Source: Gelidibacter sp038243395
Lineage (GTDB): Bacteria; Bacteroidota; Bacteroidia; Flavobacteriales; Flavobacteriaceae
DNA length: 26,825 nucleotides
Assembly: GCA_038243395.1 (NCBI GenBank)
Contig: JBBSRC010000066.1
Coordinates: 1-26,825, forward strand
Direction: 5' to 3'
Positions 8,240-17,144 of this stretch are shown here, in pieces. The translations under genes were made by a program, and so were the position numbers. Positions within the stretch are counted from its first letter, which is position 1, and every line of letters begins with the position of its first letter. The notes beneath the pieces are model-generated. The model was given only the letters and a program-made list of their open reading frames with translations, searched no databases and was not told the origin of the DNA.

Positions 8240-8779
8240 TTAAACTGATTTTTCCGTTTCAGTAGATTCCTCTTGTAAAGTGTCTTCCAATTCTTTTTTC
8301 TTTTCCAAAATAATAGGGAAAATACTGGGCATTAATGATTTTACAGGATGATAAAGTGTAGAATCAGCAATACTTTTTTCATCAGTCAGCGGAATGGCGC
8401 TATTCATACTATCAAAAATATTAAGCACAACACTCAAAATCAACGCCGTTTTTATAGCACCAAAAAGAGCTCCAAGCAGTTTGTTGACAATCCCTAAAGC
8501 TGCAAAATCGGCAAGTTTTGTCAACGCTTTTCCCGCCAAGGCGATGGCTAAAACGATAATAATAAAAGTCACTGCAAAGGCAGCAATATTTACTGTTTTT
8601 TCATCCCACTGCGAAACTTTATCAATAAAATTGGCCGCGTAGTTACTGAAATGGATCGCCCCGTAAACACCAGCGATTAAAGCAATAAGAGAAGCTATCT
8701 CTACAAAAAAGCCTTTCATAAGTCCGCGCACAAGACCCAAACCAATGATGGCTAATAAAACAATGTCCAAAACACTCAT
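8240..8779 (-). CDS. CvpA-family membrane protein
   Basis: Inner-membrane protein of the CvpA family, named after colicin V production. In E. coli, CvpA has been linked to bile salt and envelope stress tolerance, but its biochemical role is unclear. The frame extends 16 codons further upstream (to 8827). I chose the ATG at 8779 because MSVLDIVLLAIIGLGLVRGL is where family members start and the upstream residues are not conserved. The resulting protein has 179 residues with four hydrophobic segments (about 4-22, 26-46, 63-85 and 100-122) and the typical GLMKGFFVEIASLIAL stretch. An acidic, charged tail (KKKELEDTLQEESTETEKS) follows. It is a single gene between convergent and divergent neighbours. 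The family call is firm; the function is not. Confidence 0.85.
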   Translation of the reverse strand: MSVLDIVLLAIIGLGLVRGLMKGFFVEIASLIALIAGVYGAIHFSNYAANFIDKVSQWDEKTVNIAAFAVTFIIIVLAIALAGKALTKLADFAALGIVNKLLGALFGAIKTALILSVVLNIFDSMNSAIPLTDEKSIADSTLYHPVKSLMPSIFPIILEKKKELEDTLQEESTETEKSV

Positions 8780-9053
8780 AACGGATCTATATTTTAGCAA
8801 ACCTACATAATTTTCAGATTTTAGCATATATAAACTTTAAACAGAATGCATTGTTTCTTAACTTTGAAGCCGAGAAAGAAGTTGAAATTGAAACTGAATT
8901 TGAAATAAGAAATTGTCTAATTATTCTCAACAGAAAAACTGTCCATCCTTTTTTTAGGAGGCACGGTAGATTAATAACTTAAAAAAAATAGGGTTAAGTC
9001 ACTATTCAAGCATAAAACTTGAAGTCTGAAATCTTGAACCCATAACTATAAAC

Positions 9054-9410
9054 ATGTCAAGAGACACACAATTAAAAGAACGCTGGGATTTGGTCGTAAG
9101 TAAGCTTTCAACCCAATTTGCCGAAGGAGATATTCTAGATTTGGATGCCATTATTTATTTAATCGGAGTTCAGGAACTGGGACAATTACACAAAAAATTC
9201 AAGAAAGATCATAAATTGGATTTGATGCATATTGCCATTTGCCGTTTGCTAGAACCTTATGGCTACTACGAATTTGAATATTTTGACGAGGATAAATGGC
9301 CCCATTATAAAGTAAAGGAGCAATTGCCGCCATTAAAAGCCGGAGAACAAAGTGTTTTGATGAAAGAAGCTATTGTCAATTACTTTGTTGAATTAGAATA
9401 TATAAATTGA
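9054..9410 (+). CDS. Conserved protein of unknown function, 118 residues
   Basis: A small soluble protein with no signal peptide or membrane segment. I cannot assign it to a named domain. It is rich in charged and aromatic residues, with a central helical region (VQELGQLHKKFKKDHKLDLM) and a Tyr/Phe/Glu-rich stretch (YGYYEFEYFDEDKWPHYKV). Codon use looks like that of the neighbours. The position upstream of pheS, on the same strand with 173 bases between, may simply be chance. From memory, similar proteins occur as hypothetical proteins across Flavobacteriaceae, but that needs a search. The ATG at 9054 is the first in frame and gives the full open frame. Confidence 0.75.
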   Translation: MSRDTQLKERWDLVVSKLSTQFAEGDILDLDAIIYLIGVQELGQLHKKFKKDHKLDLMHIAICRLLEPYGYYEFEYFDEDKWPHYKVKEQLPPLKAGEQSVLMKEAIVNYFVELEYIN

Positions 9411-9423
9411 TTTTTGGATTGCT

Positions 9424-9443
9424 TACCTATCTGTAGACAGGTA
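9424..9443. repeat. Imperfect 20-bp palindrome
   Basis: TACCTATCTGTAGACAGGTA pairs with itself at 8 of 10 positions. It resembles the small GC-biased palindromes dispersed in intergenic DNA of many flavobacteria, and shares its ACCTG/CAGGT edges with the one at 18629-18652. There is no T-tract directly after it, so it is unlikely to be a terminator. Confidence 0.4.
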
Positions 9444-9556
9444 TTCTTTCGCGTTGCACTTTTCGATATAATATTTTTTAAAATCCAGTAGTTTAGGCAT
9501 GCACCAAAAAAAAGGATATCAATTCAATCGCTCATGCAGTATTCAACAAATAACAT

Positions 9557-9564
9557 TAAATTTG
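9557..9564 (+). promoter_or_regulatory. Probable -7 promoter element of pheS
   Basis: TAAATTTG matches the Bacteroidota TAnnTTTG element exactly and lies 19 bases before the pheS ATG. No good -33 TTTG was found at the expected spacing, so the call rests on the -7 element alone. Confidence 0.4.
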
Positions 9565-9583
9565 CATTTCCATTTTTTGATTT

Positions 9584-10603
9584 ATGATAGACAAGATTAA
9601 AGAGCTCATTGCCGAAGCTGAAACATTTGAAGCCCATTCCAAAGAAGAGATTGAGGCTTTCCGCATCAAGTATTTAGGAAAGAAAGGCTTGCTTAATGCT
9701 TATTTCGCAGAATTTAAAAACGTTGCCAATGACCAAAAAAAGGAATTTGGCCAGGTTATCAATCATCTAAAAAAAACTGCCGAAGATAAGGTCATAGCTT
9801 TAAAAGAAGAACTGGAAAGCAAAGAAGAAATTAAAGGTGTTTATGGCGATTTATCACGCCCCGGCGAACCCATTGCCATTGGTGCACGCCATCCGATTTC
9901 TATCGTTAAAAATCAAATTATTGATATCTTTTCTCGCATCGGATTTAATGTAAGTGAAGGTCCGGAAATTGAAGATGATTGGCACAACTTTACCGCATTA
10001 AACCTACCAGAATACCATCCCGCACGTGATATGCAGGACACGTTTTTCATCCAAACCAATCCTGATATTTTATTGCGCACGCACACAAGTTCTGTGCAGG
10101 TACGTTATATGGAGAACAATCTACCGCCCATCCGTACGATTTCGCCAGGTCGTGTATTTAGGAATGAAGCCATTTCTTCACGTTCACATTGTTTTTTCCA
10201 TCAAGTGGAAGGTTTATACATTGATAAAGACGTGAGTTTTGCCGATTTGAAACAAACGCTTCAATATTTCACTACGGAGATGTTTGGGAAAAGTAAAATC
10301 CGCTTGCGCCCTTCCTACTTCCCGTTTACGGAGCCAAGTGCAGAAGTAGATGTGTATTGGGGGTTGGAAACCGAAACTGACCATCGTATTACTAAAGGTA
10401 CTGGATGGTTAGAAATAATGGGCTGTGGAATGGTCGATCCAAATGTATTGGAAAATTGTGGCATTGACTCAAAAATATATTCAGGTTTTGCATTTGGAAT
10501 GGGTATCGATCGTATTGCCATGTTATTGCATCAAATTGGAGATATCCGTTTATTGAGCGAAAATGACGTTCGATTTTTAGAGCAATTTAAATCATCCTTA
10601 TAA
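9584..10603 (+). CDS. pheS: Phenylalanine--tRNA ligase alpha subunit
   Basis: Catalytic subunit of the (alpha-beta)2 phenylalanyl-tRNA synthetase, which charges tRNA-Phe with phenylalanine using ATP. The protein has 339 residues, normal length. Residues 1-90 form the coiled-coil arm that contacts tRNA. The class II synthetase core follows, with motif 2 around GRVFRNEAISSRSHCFFHQV and motif 3 at GFAFGMGIDRIAMLLHQIGD. The FTEPSAEVDVYW segment of the phenylalanine pocket is intact. pheT is not adjacent; in Bacteroidota the two subunits are commonly encoded apart. A promoter element sits 19 bases upstream, and a clear terminator follows within 25 bases, so it appears to be monocistronic. Confidence 0.97.
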   Translation: MIDKIKELIAEAETFEAHSKEEIEAFRIKYLGKKGLLNAYFAEFKNVANDQKKEFGQVINHLKKTAEDKVIALKEELESKEEIKGVYGDLSRPGEPIAIGARHPISIVKNQIIDIFSRIGFNVSEGPEIEDDWHNFTALNLPEYHPARDMQDTFFIQTNPDILLRTHTSSVQVRYMENNLPPIRTISPGRVFRNEAISSRSHCFFHQVEGLYIDKDVSFADLKQTLQYFTTEMFGKSKIRLRPSYFPFTEPSAEVDVYWGLETETDHRITKGTGWLEIMGCGMVDPNVLENCGIDSKIYSGFAFGMGIDRIAMLLHQIGDIRLLSENDVRFLEQFKSSL

Positions 10604-10624
10604 ATAGTTAACGCTCATTACCAT

Positions 10625-10651
10625 AACCGGCACCACTATGTCGGTTTTTTT
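10625..10651 (+). terminator. Rho-independent terminator after pheS
   Basis: An 8-bp stem AACCGGCA / TGTCGGTT (one G-U pair) with a 6-base loop is followed directly by a run of T to 10651. It separates pheS from the efflux operon. Confidence 0.85.
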
Positions 10652-10677
10652 ATTTAACATTTTTTTAACTTCGACTA

Positions 10678-10695
10678 GTTCGGATTGTTCCGAAC
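10678..10695. promoter_or_regulatory. Palindromic operator in the efflux operon promoter
   Basis: GTTCGGA-ttgt-TCCGAAC is a perfect 7-bp inverted repeat with a 4-base spacer. It lies 6 bases upstream of the TATCTTTG element and 30 bases before the regulator ATG. The symmetry and position fit the binding site of a dimeric MarR-type repressor, most simply the regulator encoded just downstream. That would mean autoregulation and repression of the pump genes. Binding is inferred, not shown. Confidence 0.6.
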
Positions 10696-10701
10696 CTCAC
10701 T

Positions 10702-10709
10702 TATCTTTG
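10702..10709 (+). promoter_or_regulatory. -7 promoter element of the regulator-efflux operon
   Basis: TATCTTTG is an exact TAnnTTTG match, 16 bases before the ATG at 10726. The palindrome at 10678-10695 occupies the region where sigma factor would contact the -33 element. Confidence 0.6.
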
Positions 10710-10725
10710 CACAAAATCTGTAATT

Positions 10726-11229
10726 ATGTCAAAAGAAATTTGCCGTGAAAAACAAAATTTAGTTGAAAGACTAGGTGTTTTTATGGAGCAAAGGGAACAA
10801 CTAGCGCCATTGGCTGCCCGTATTCTTTCGTACGTCGTATTAACTGGTAAAACAGGGACCACCTTTGAGGATTTGGTAAGAGATTTATCTGCAAGTAAAA
10901 GCACCATCTCCACGCACTTAAATCATTTATCTGACCTAAAACGCCTCGTTTATTTTACCAAAACTGGGGATAGAAAAAAATATTATACCATCAATGAGGA
11001 CAGTATCATTCAAAGTATCGATAACATGATGGAATCTTGGGTAATCCAAAAAGAACTGCATCAGGAAATTAAAACTTATAAGAAAAATATCAATGACCAG
11101 AAAAGCGAGGATATCTTAAAATTCGATCTCGATTTTCACGAGAACTATATTAAATTTTTAGATGAAGTGACCCAATCTGTATCGACATTAAGATCAAGAA
11201 TAATAGAAAAAACACTAAACAGTAATTAA
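10726..11229 (+). CDS. MarR/GbsR-type winged-helix transcriptional regulator
   Basis: A 167-residue cytoplasmic DNA-binding protein. The N-terminal half holds a winged helix: the recognition region reads LSASKSTISTHLNHLSDLKRL (about residues 54-74), and the wing includes YFTKTGDRKKYYTI. The C-terminal half is helical and charged, suited to dimerisation. The form resembles GbsR/MarR-like regulators that in Flavobacteriaceae lie directly before RND efflux genes. Only 6 bases separate it from the membrane fusion gene, so regulator and pump share a transcript. A perfect inverted repeat overlaps its promoter, and local repression relieved by a pump substrate is the likely mode. The inducer cannot be told from the sequence. 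Confidence 0.85.
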   Translation: MSKEICREKQNLVERLGVFMEQREQLAPLAARILSYVVLTGKTGTTFEDLVRDLSASKSTISTHLNHLSDLKRLVYFTKTGDRKKYYTINEDSIIQSIDNMMESWVIQKELHQEIKTYKKNINDQKSEDILKFDLDFHENYIKFLDEVTQSVSTLRSRIIEKTLNSN

Positions 11230-11235
11230 TAATCA

Positions 11236-12360
11236 ATGAAAACAATCAAACTTCCATTAGTAGTCTCCCTCAGTTTTTTAGCTCTATTTATGAGCTGTGG
11301 AGATAAAGAACAAGCTCCCCAAGGACCACAAGGCCCTGTGCCTTTCCAAGTTACCACAATCCCACAAAAAACCGTAACGGGGTACACAACTTTCCCAACT
11401 AGCATTGAAGGTGTTAATAATAGTGAAGTACGTGCAAAAATTTCAGGTTATATTACTGACGTTTTAGTGGACGAAGGTCAGCAAGTCCGAAAAGGGCAAA
11501 CGCTCTTTAAATTGGAAACACAATCCCTTAGCCAAGATGCCGCTGGAGCAAAAGCAAATGTAAATGCCGCTCAAGTTGAGGTTGACAAGTTAAAACCTCT
11601 GGTTGAAAAAAATATCATAAGTGAGGTTCAATTAGAAACCGCAAAAGCAAAACTCATTCAGGCGCAAAGTTCTTATAATAGTATTGGCGCAAACATCGAT
11701 TATGCCAACATTAAGAGTCCCGTAGATGGTTTTGTAGGTTCAATCAGACTTCGTAAAGGAACTTTAGTGAGTCCTACAAGTCAAGAGCCATTAACCACCG
11801 TTTCTGACATTAGTGAAGTCTACGCCTATTTTTCAATGAACGAAAGAGAATATCTTGATTTCATACAAAAAGCAGAAGGCAAGGATATAGCCTCCAAAAT
11901 CAAAAATTTCCCTAAAGTAACTTTGATTTTAGCTAATGGCAGTACTTACGACCAAGAAGGAACTATTGAAACTATTAATTCTCAGGTTAACGCCAATACA
12001 GGTTCGATCTCATTTCGTGCGGTTTTTGACAACGATTCACGAGTGTTGACTAATGGAAATAGTGGAAAAATCAGAGTGCCTAAAACCTATACCGATGCTG
12101 TAGTCGTGCCAAAGCAATCCACATATGAGCAACAAGGCAGTTACTATGTTTATAAATTAGGAGCTGATGATATGGCACTGGCAACACGCATAACTATTTT
12201 GGCCGATGTAGAAAATGTATATGTAGTTTCTGAAGGTATCAAAGAAGGTGATAAAATTGTCGCACGAGGTGTTGCTAAATTAAAAGGTGATTCTCAAATC
12301 AAACCTATGGAAACCCCTTTTGATAGTGTTGCAAAACCTATTGATGTATTATTCAGATAA
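11236..12360 (+). CDS. RND efflux membrane fusion protein (periplasmic adaptor)
   Basis: Adaptor linking the inner-membrane RND pump to the outer-membrane channel. The 374-residue precursor has a lipoprotein signal: a charged start, hydrophobic core and lipobox LFMSC with Cys21 as the lipid-attachment residue. A barrel-sandwich (lipoyl-like) hybrid domain follows (SGYITDVLVDEGQQVRKGQTLFKL, cited in part), then a helical hairpin at about residues 95-150. The second lipoyl half contains IKSPVDGFVGSIRLRKGTLV, followed by a beta-barrel and membrane-proximal domain. It is an AcrA/MexA-type HlyD-family protein of usual length. It starts 6 bases after the regulator and ends 19 bases before the pump gene, so it is part of one operon. 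Confidence 0.94.
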   Translation: MKTIKLPLVVSLSFLALFMSCGDKEQAPQGPQGPVPFQVTTIPQKTVTGYTTFPTSIEGVNNSEVRAKISGYITDVLVDEGQQVRKGQTLFKLETQSLSQDAAGAKANVNAAQVEVDKLKPLVEKNIISEVQLETAKAKLIQAQSSYNSIGANIDYANIKSPVDGFVGSIRLRKGTLVSPTSQEPLTTVSDISEVYAYFSMNEREYLDFIQKAEGKDIASKIKNFPKVTLILANGSTYDQEGTIETINSQVNANTGSISFRAVFDNDSRVLTNGNSGKIRVPKTYTDAVVVPKQSTYEQQGSYYVYKLGADDMALATRITILADVENVYVVSEGIKEGDKIVARGVAKLKGDSQIKPMETPFDSVAKPIDVLFR

Positions 12361-12379
12361 TAAACCAAGATAAGAACTT

Positions 12380-15300
12380 ATGATAAAAACATTTATAGAA
12401 AGACCAGTACTTTCAACGGTCGTCTCCATCATTATCGTGATCTTGGGGATCCTCGGTCTTACCGCATTACCTATCACGCAATATCCCGATATTGCGCCGC
12501 CTACGATCTCAGTAAATGCCACCTATCCTGGGGCGAATGCTGAAACTATTTTGCAAAGTGTCATCATCCCAATCGAAGAGCAAATCAATGGTGTTGAAGG
12601 GATGACTTACATTACATCAAGTGCTTCCAATACGGGAGTCGCAACCATCACGGTATTTTTTGATCAAGATGTGGATCCAGATATTGCAGCAGTAAACGTT
12701 CAAAACCGTGTGGCGCGTGCCACGTCACAATTGCCACAAGCTGTAATACAAACGGGTGTGACCACCTCTAAACAGCAAACCAGTGCCTTGATGTTTATGT
12801 CATTTTACAGTGAGAATCCTGATTACGACGCGACATTTATGCAGAACTACCTTAAAATTAACGTTATTCCTGAATTGCAAAGGGTAGATGGCGTTGGTGA
12901 TGTGAATGTATTCGGATCAAAAGATTACGCCATGCGTATTTGGTTACGTCCAGAAAAAATGGCCGCTTATGGAGTCATTCCTACCGATGTTACGGCAGCT
13001 TTGCGCGAACAAAGTTTAGAGGCTGCAGCAGGTTCTCTTGGAGAAAATGATGGAGAGGCTTTTAGTTATACCATCAAATATGGTGGCCGTTTTAAAACCG
13101 AAGATCAATATAGTGGCATTATTATCAAAGCGCTTGGCAACGGACAGTTTTTGAAATTATCCGATGTTGCCGATATTGAATTAGGCGCTCAGTCTTATTC
13201 TGGTGGTTCGATTACTAATGGAAAACCTGCGGTAAACATGGGGATCTTCCAAACTAAAGGATCGAATGCTCGTGATATTATTATTGACATTGAGAAAAAA
13301 ATTGAAGACATTAAGGCCGATTTACCTAAAGGGATCGAAGTCTTTATTCCGTATAATACCAATAGTTTCTTAAACGCATCCATTGAAAAAGTAGTGACCA
13401 CTTTAGCGGAAGCATTTTTGCTCGTTTTTATAGTGGTGTTTATTTTCCTACAGGATTTCAGATCAACCTTAATTCCTGCCATTGCCGTTCCAGTGTCTAT
13501 TATTGGTACCTTTTTCTTCTTGAACCTCTTTGGATATTCCATTAACCTCCTTACCCTATTTGCCTTAGTTCTGGCCATTGGTATTGTGGTCGATGATGCC
13601 ATTGTGGTGGTTGAAGCCGTCCATGCGAAAATTGATGAAGGCGAAAGTGATCCCAAAAAAGCAACGATTGCGGCCATGCACGATATTACTGGTGCTATTA
13701 TTTCCATTACGTTGGTGATGGCTGCAGTATTTATTCCTGTGACGTTTATAGAAGGCCCAACCGGAGTGTTTTATGAGCAATTTGGGGTAACGTTAATTGT
13801 GGCGATTTTGATTTCTGCAGTTAATGCATTGACTTTGAGTCCTGCGCTATGTGCTTTATTTTTAAAAGGTCATGACGAAAAAGAAACAAAACAAAAGAAA
13901 GGTTTCCTTGGACGCTTTTTTGCCGGCTTCAACAGAGGCTTTGATGCCACCGTAACTAAATACGGGAAATCTGTTCATTTCCTTTACCGACATAAATGGA
14001 TTACAGTTGTAGTTTTGTTGTTATCTGTGGGTGCCATCTATTGGTCATCTTCAGTATTACAAACAGGATTTGTTCCTGATGAAGATAGAGGGATTTTATT
14101 CGTAAACATTGAACTTCCTGCGGGATCTTCAATTGACAGAACCCATCAGGTCAACGCCGACTTATATGAAAAATTAATTCAAATACCAGGAGTTCAAGGT
14201 GGGTCTCTCATTGAAGGAAGCAGCTTTTTAGGAGGTGCCGGAAGCAACTTTGGATTGGGCTTTATCAGATTAGATGATTGGGGCGACCGTAAAGATGAGT
14301 CACTTTCCGTAGCAAATATTACCGCACAGATGTTTGGTGTTGCTGCACAGATTCCGGAGGCTAATATTATTTTCTTTTCGCCGCCAAGTGTTCCAGGATT
14401 TGGAAATTCTGCAGGTGTTGAAGTCAACTTATTAGACCGTTCTGGAGGAAGTTTTACCGATTTGGACAAAGTAACTCAAGATTTTGTAGGAAAACTTTCA
14501 CAACGTCCAGAAATTCAATATGCACAGTCCTCTTTCAACACGAAATATCCGCAGTATGAAATAGAACTGAATGCAGAATTAGCTAAACAATTGGGTGTTC
14601 CCATTAGTGATATATTCTCAACCCTTCAAGGTTATATAGGAAGTATCTTCGCGGCCGATTTCTCCAGATTTGGTAAACAATATCGTGTGTATGTTCAAGC
14701 CTTACCTGAAGATCGCGCCAGTGAAAGCGATTTAGACAAACTCTATGTGCGCACAGATACTGGTGAGATGACTCCGATTACAACCTTCGTCAACTTAAAA
14801 AGAGTTTATGGCCCACAATCTGTGACCCGATTTAACTTATTTAATTCTGTAACTTTAAACGCCGCAATTGCGCCTGGTTATAGTTCTGGTGATGCGATTA
14901 ATGCAGTGAATGAAGTTGCAAAAACATTACCTGCCAACTATACTACGGCTTACTCTGGATTGACACGTGAAGAAGTCAACGCAGGAAACCAAACAACTAC
15001 AATATTCATATTGTCATTAGTGTTTGTTTATTTCTTGTTGGCAGCACAGTATGAGAGTTATTTAATACCATTCTCGGTACTTTTATCCTTGCCTTTAGGT
15101 GTATTTGGAGCTTATTTTGTAACCCAATTAACAGGACTTCAGAATAATATCTATTTCCAAATTGCATTAATTATGTTGCTCGGACTCTTGGCGAAAAACG
15201 CCATCTTAATCGTGGAGTTTGCGCTACAAAGACGACGTCGAGGCGAATCGCTCTTGCATGCCGCTGTTCATGGTGCAGAAGCACGTTTGCGTCCTATTCT

Positions 15301-15547
15301 GATGACCTCATTTGCCTTTATATTCGGATTGATGCCGTTGGCATTTGCAAATGGTGTAGGTGCGGCAGGAAATCGCTCTATTGGAACAGGAGCCGTTGGT
15401 GGCGTATTGATTGGAACTATTCTTGGGGTATTTGTTATTCCAGTCTTGTTCATCTTTTTCCAATGGTTACAAGAAAAAATTTCTGGATCTCCAGAACCAG
15501 CAATAGTAGAACTTAAAGAAGACCAAACTCATGATAGCAATGCTTAA
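12380..15547 (+). CDS. RND multidrug efflux pump, inner-membrane permease (AcrB/HAE1 type)
   Basis: Proton-driven trimeric exporter of the hydrophobe/amphiphile efflux class (1055 residues, full length). It opens with MIKTFIERPVLSTVVSIIIV, the usual HAE1 start, and has two repeats of six helices with large periplasmic loops. The proton-relay residues of AcrB are all present: Asp405-Asp406 in GIVVDDAIVVVEA, Lys939 in LLGLLAKNAILIVEF and Arg971 in EARLRPILMTSF. The porter and docking domains look complete. Hydrophobic and amphiphilic drugs, dyes, detergents or bile salts are the usual substrates of the class, but the actual substrate is not predictable. Its end overlaps the channel gene by 17 bases, which suggests coupled translation. 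Confidence 0.96.
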   Translation: MIKTFIERPVLSTVVSIIIVILGILGLTALPITQYPDIAPPTISVNATYPGANAETILQSVIIPIEEQINGVEGMTYITSSASNTGVATITVFFDQDVDPDIAAVNVQNRVARATSQLPQAVIQTGVTTSKQQTSALMFMSFYSENPDYDATFMQNYLKINVIPELQRVDGVGDVNVFGSKDYAMRIWLRPEKMAAYGVIPTDVTAALREQSLEAAAGSLGENDGEAFSYTIKYGGRFKTEDQYSGIIIKALGNGQFLKLSDVADIELGAQSYSGGSITNGKPAVNMGIFQTKGSNARDIIIDIEKKIEDIKADLPKGIEVFIPYNTNSFLNASIEKVVTTLAEAFLLVFIVVFIFLQDFRSTLIPAIAVPVSIIGTFFFLNLFGYSINLLTLFALVLAIGIVVDDAIVVVEAVHAKIDEGESDPKKATIAAMHDITGAIISITLVMAAVFIPVTFIEGPTGVFYEQFGVTLIVAILISAVNALTLSPALCALFLKGHDEKETKQKKGFLGRFFAGFNRGFDATVTKYGKSVHFLYRHKWITVVVLLLSVGAIYWSSSVLQTGFVPDEDRGILFVNIELPAGSSIDRTHQVNADLYEKLIQIPGVQGGSLIEGSSFLGGAGSNFGLGFIRLDDWGDRKDESLSVANITAQMFGVAAQIPEANIIFFSPPSVPGFGNSAGVEVNLLDRSGGSFTDLDKVTQDFVGKLSQRPEIQYAQSSFNTKYPQYEIELNAELAKQLGVPISDIFSTLQGYIGSIFAADFSRFGKQYRVYVQALPEDRASESDLDKLYVRTDTGEMTPITTFVNLKRVYGPQSVTRFNLFNSVTLNAAIAPGYSSGDAINAVNEVAKTLPANYTTAYSGLTREEVNAGNQTTTIFILSLVFVYFLLAAQYESYLIPFSVLLSLPLGVFGAYFVTQLTGLQNNIYFQIALIMLLGLLAKNAILIVEFALQRRRRGESLLHAAVHGAEARLRPILMTSFAFIFGLMPLAFANGVGAAGNRSIGTGAVGGVLIGTILGVFVIPVLFIFFQWLQEKISGSPEPAIVELKEDQTHDSNA

Positions 15548-16955
15548 AACTCGCTCATTTAAATATATGGTAATGCTGACTATTTCAGCATTTACCCTAC
15601 AAAGTTGTTTCGTAGCAAAAGACTATGACCGACCACAGGTTGAAGAAATCCAAAATTTATATCGTACAGACGCCTTACCAACAGACAGCCTATCCATGGC
15701 TGATCTGTCTTGGAAGGAATTGTTCACTGATCCTTATTTAGTTCAATATATAGAGGAAGGACTTCAAAAAAATATCGACGTCCGCGTTGCCATTCAACAA
15801 GTTTTGGCAGCAGAAGCTTATGCCAAGCAAGGTAAAGCAGGTTATTTACCAAGCTTTAATGCTGACTTAAGCGCAAACAGATCTTACATTTCAAAAAATG
15901 GTCAACAAGGTGCCTTATTAGGCCGTGGAAAAGATCATATAGATCAATTCCAACTTGCCGGAAATTTATCTTGGGAAGCTGATATCTGGGGAAAAATAAG
16001 AAGTAACGAACGCGCATCTGAAGCGGATTATTTAAGAACTGTGGCCGCACATCAAGCTGTAAAATCACGTTTGATTTCAGATATCGCAACTACTTATTAT
16101 CAACTAGCCGCTTTTGATGCCCAACTGGATATTACTAAGAGAACAATAATGGTAAGGGATAGCAGCATAACTACTCTTCAGGCCTTGAAAGATGCCGGAA
16201 ATGTAAACCAAGTGGCGGTAGATCAAAATATCGCTCAATACAATAGCGCCAGAGCATTGCAAGTTGATTTAGAAACTGCAATTTTTCAAACGGAGAACGT
16301 TTTAAGTATTTTATTGGGACAGCAGCCACGTGGGTATGCAAGAAATGAATTAGACGATCAAGAATTAGAATCCGATTTGAAACTCGGTGTTCCGGCAACT
16401 TTATTAAACAATCGACCTGATGTGATTGCAGCAGAGTACAATTTGGTCAGAGCTTTTGAATTGACCAATGTGGCCCGAAGCAATTTCTATCCGTCCTTAA
16501 CAATTTCGGCGGCGGGAGGTTTCCAAAGTTTAGAATTGGATCAAATCCTTAATACCAATTCTCTATTTGCAAATTTTGTTGGCGGACTCGCTCAACCAAT
16601 CTTTAATCAACGTAAAATAAGAACTCAAAAGGAGGTTGCTGAAGCACAACAAGAGCAAGCTTTATTAGAATTCAAACGTTCACTGTTAATCGCCGGAAAA
16701 GAAGTATCAGATGCCTTATACTCTTACAATGCCGAAACGCGCAAATTTGAATTTAGAATTCTGGAAGTCGAAGCTTTAAGAAGTGCCGAGACAAACTCCA
16801 ATGAATTATTGAAAAGCGGTTTTGCGAACTACTTGGATTTATTGATTACTAGACAAAGTGTTTTAAATTCAGAGTTAAATGTGATTGATAGCAAATTACA
16901 GCAATTGTTATCTATTGTTGATTTGTACCAAGCTCTTGGTGGTGGGTGGAAGTAA
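15531..16955 (+). CDS. Outer-membrane efflux channel lipoprotein (OprM/NodT type)
   Basis: TolC-like channel of the tripartite pump (474 residues). The N-terminus is a lipoprotein signal with lipobox TLQSC and Cys26 as the acylated residue. Two OEP (outer membrane efflux protein) repeats follow, each with long helices for the periplasmic tunnel. Family motifs are visible in SWEADIWGKIRSNERASEAD and in NNRPDVIAAEYNLVRAFE. The NRPDV segment is very conserved in this family. The start at 15531 lies inside the end of the pump gene; an ATG three codons later (15540) is an alternative. It is the last gene of the operon, ending about 45 bases before a strong terminator. Confidence 0.94.
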   Translation: MIAMLKTRSFKYMVMLTISAFTLQSCFVAKDYDRPQVEEIQNLYRTDALPTDSLSMADLSWKELFTDPYLVQYIEEGLQKNIDVRVAIQQVLAAEAYAKQGKAGYLPSFNADLSANRSYISKNGQQGALLGRGKDHIDQFQLAGNLSWEADIWGKIRSNERASEADYLRTVAAHQAVKSRLISDIATTYYQLAAFDAQLDITKRTIMVRDSSITTLQALKDAGNVNQVAVDQNIAQYNSARALQVDLETAIFQTENVLSILLGQQPRGYARNELDDQELESDLKLGVPATLLNNRPDVIAAEYNLVRAFELTNVARSNFYPSLTISAAGGFQSLELDQILNTNSLFANFVGGLAQPIFNQRKIRTQKEVAEAQQEQALLEFKRSLLIAGKEVSDALYSYNAETRKFEFRILEVEALRSAETNSNELLKSGFANYLDLLITRQSVLNSELNVIDSKLQQLLSIVDLYQALGGGWK

Positions 16956-17000
16956 TTGAATCTGGACTGAGAAAAGGTTATTTATAATATTTTATTTTTG

Positions 17001-17043
17001 AAAAAGGCTTAAAATACGTTGTGTATTTTTAAGCCTTTTTTTT
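17001..17043. terminator. Strong, probably bidirectional terminator
   Basis: Arms AAAAAGGCTTAAAATAC (17001-17017) and GTATTTTTAAGCCTTTTT (17023-17040) pair almost completely around a short loop, with one bulged T. T-tracts are present on both strands, so it can end the efflux operon (plus) and the mrr gene (minus). Confidence 0.9.
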
Positions 17044-17144
17044 AAAACATATATATAATGACAATTAATCCTTCTCATCCATAGTCATCGTTTTTATATA
17101 ATTTCTACCCTACAACTTTCTTACCTTAGCTTATAATAAGTGAT

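Noticed and set aside
8227..8251. Hairpin AATCAG...CTGATTTTT as terminator of the carbonic anhydrase gene
   Set aside because: It is 330 bases downstream with a short stem, a 12-base loop and an interrupted T-tract; too weak to list as a feature.
8780..8827. 16-residue N-terminal extension of the CvpA-family protein
   Set aside because: Family members start at MSVLDIVLL; the upstream residues are not typical.
13195..13707. 170-codon open frame opposite the RND pump gene
   Set aside because: It is a shadow of the coding strand with no recognisable domain. The same holds for the other antisense frames in the efflux genes, mfd and mnhA.
10726..16955. Possibility that the efflux operon is a new type of system
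   Set aside because: Regulator, adaptor, pump and channel are all standard, with all proton-relay residues present; the arrangement is common in Flavobacteriaceae.
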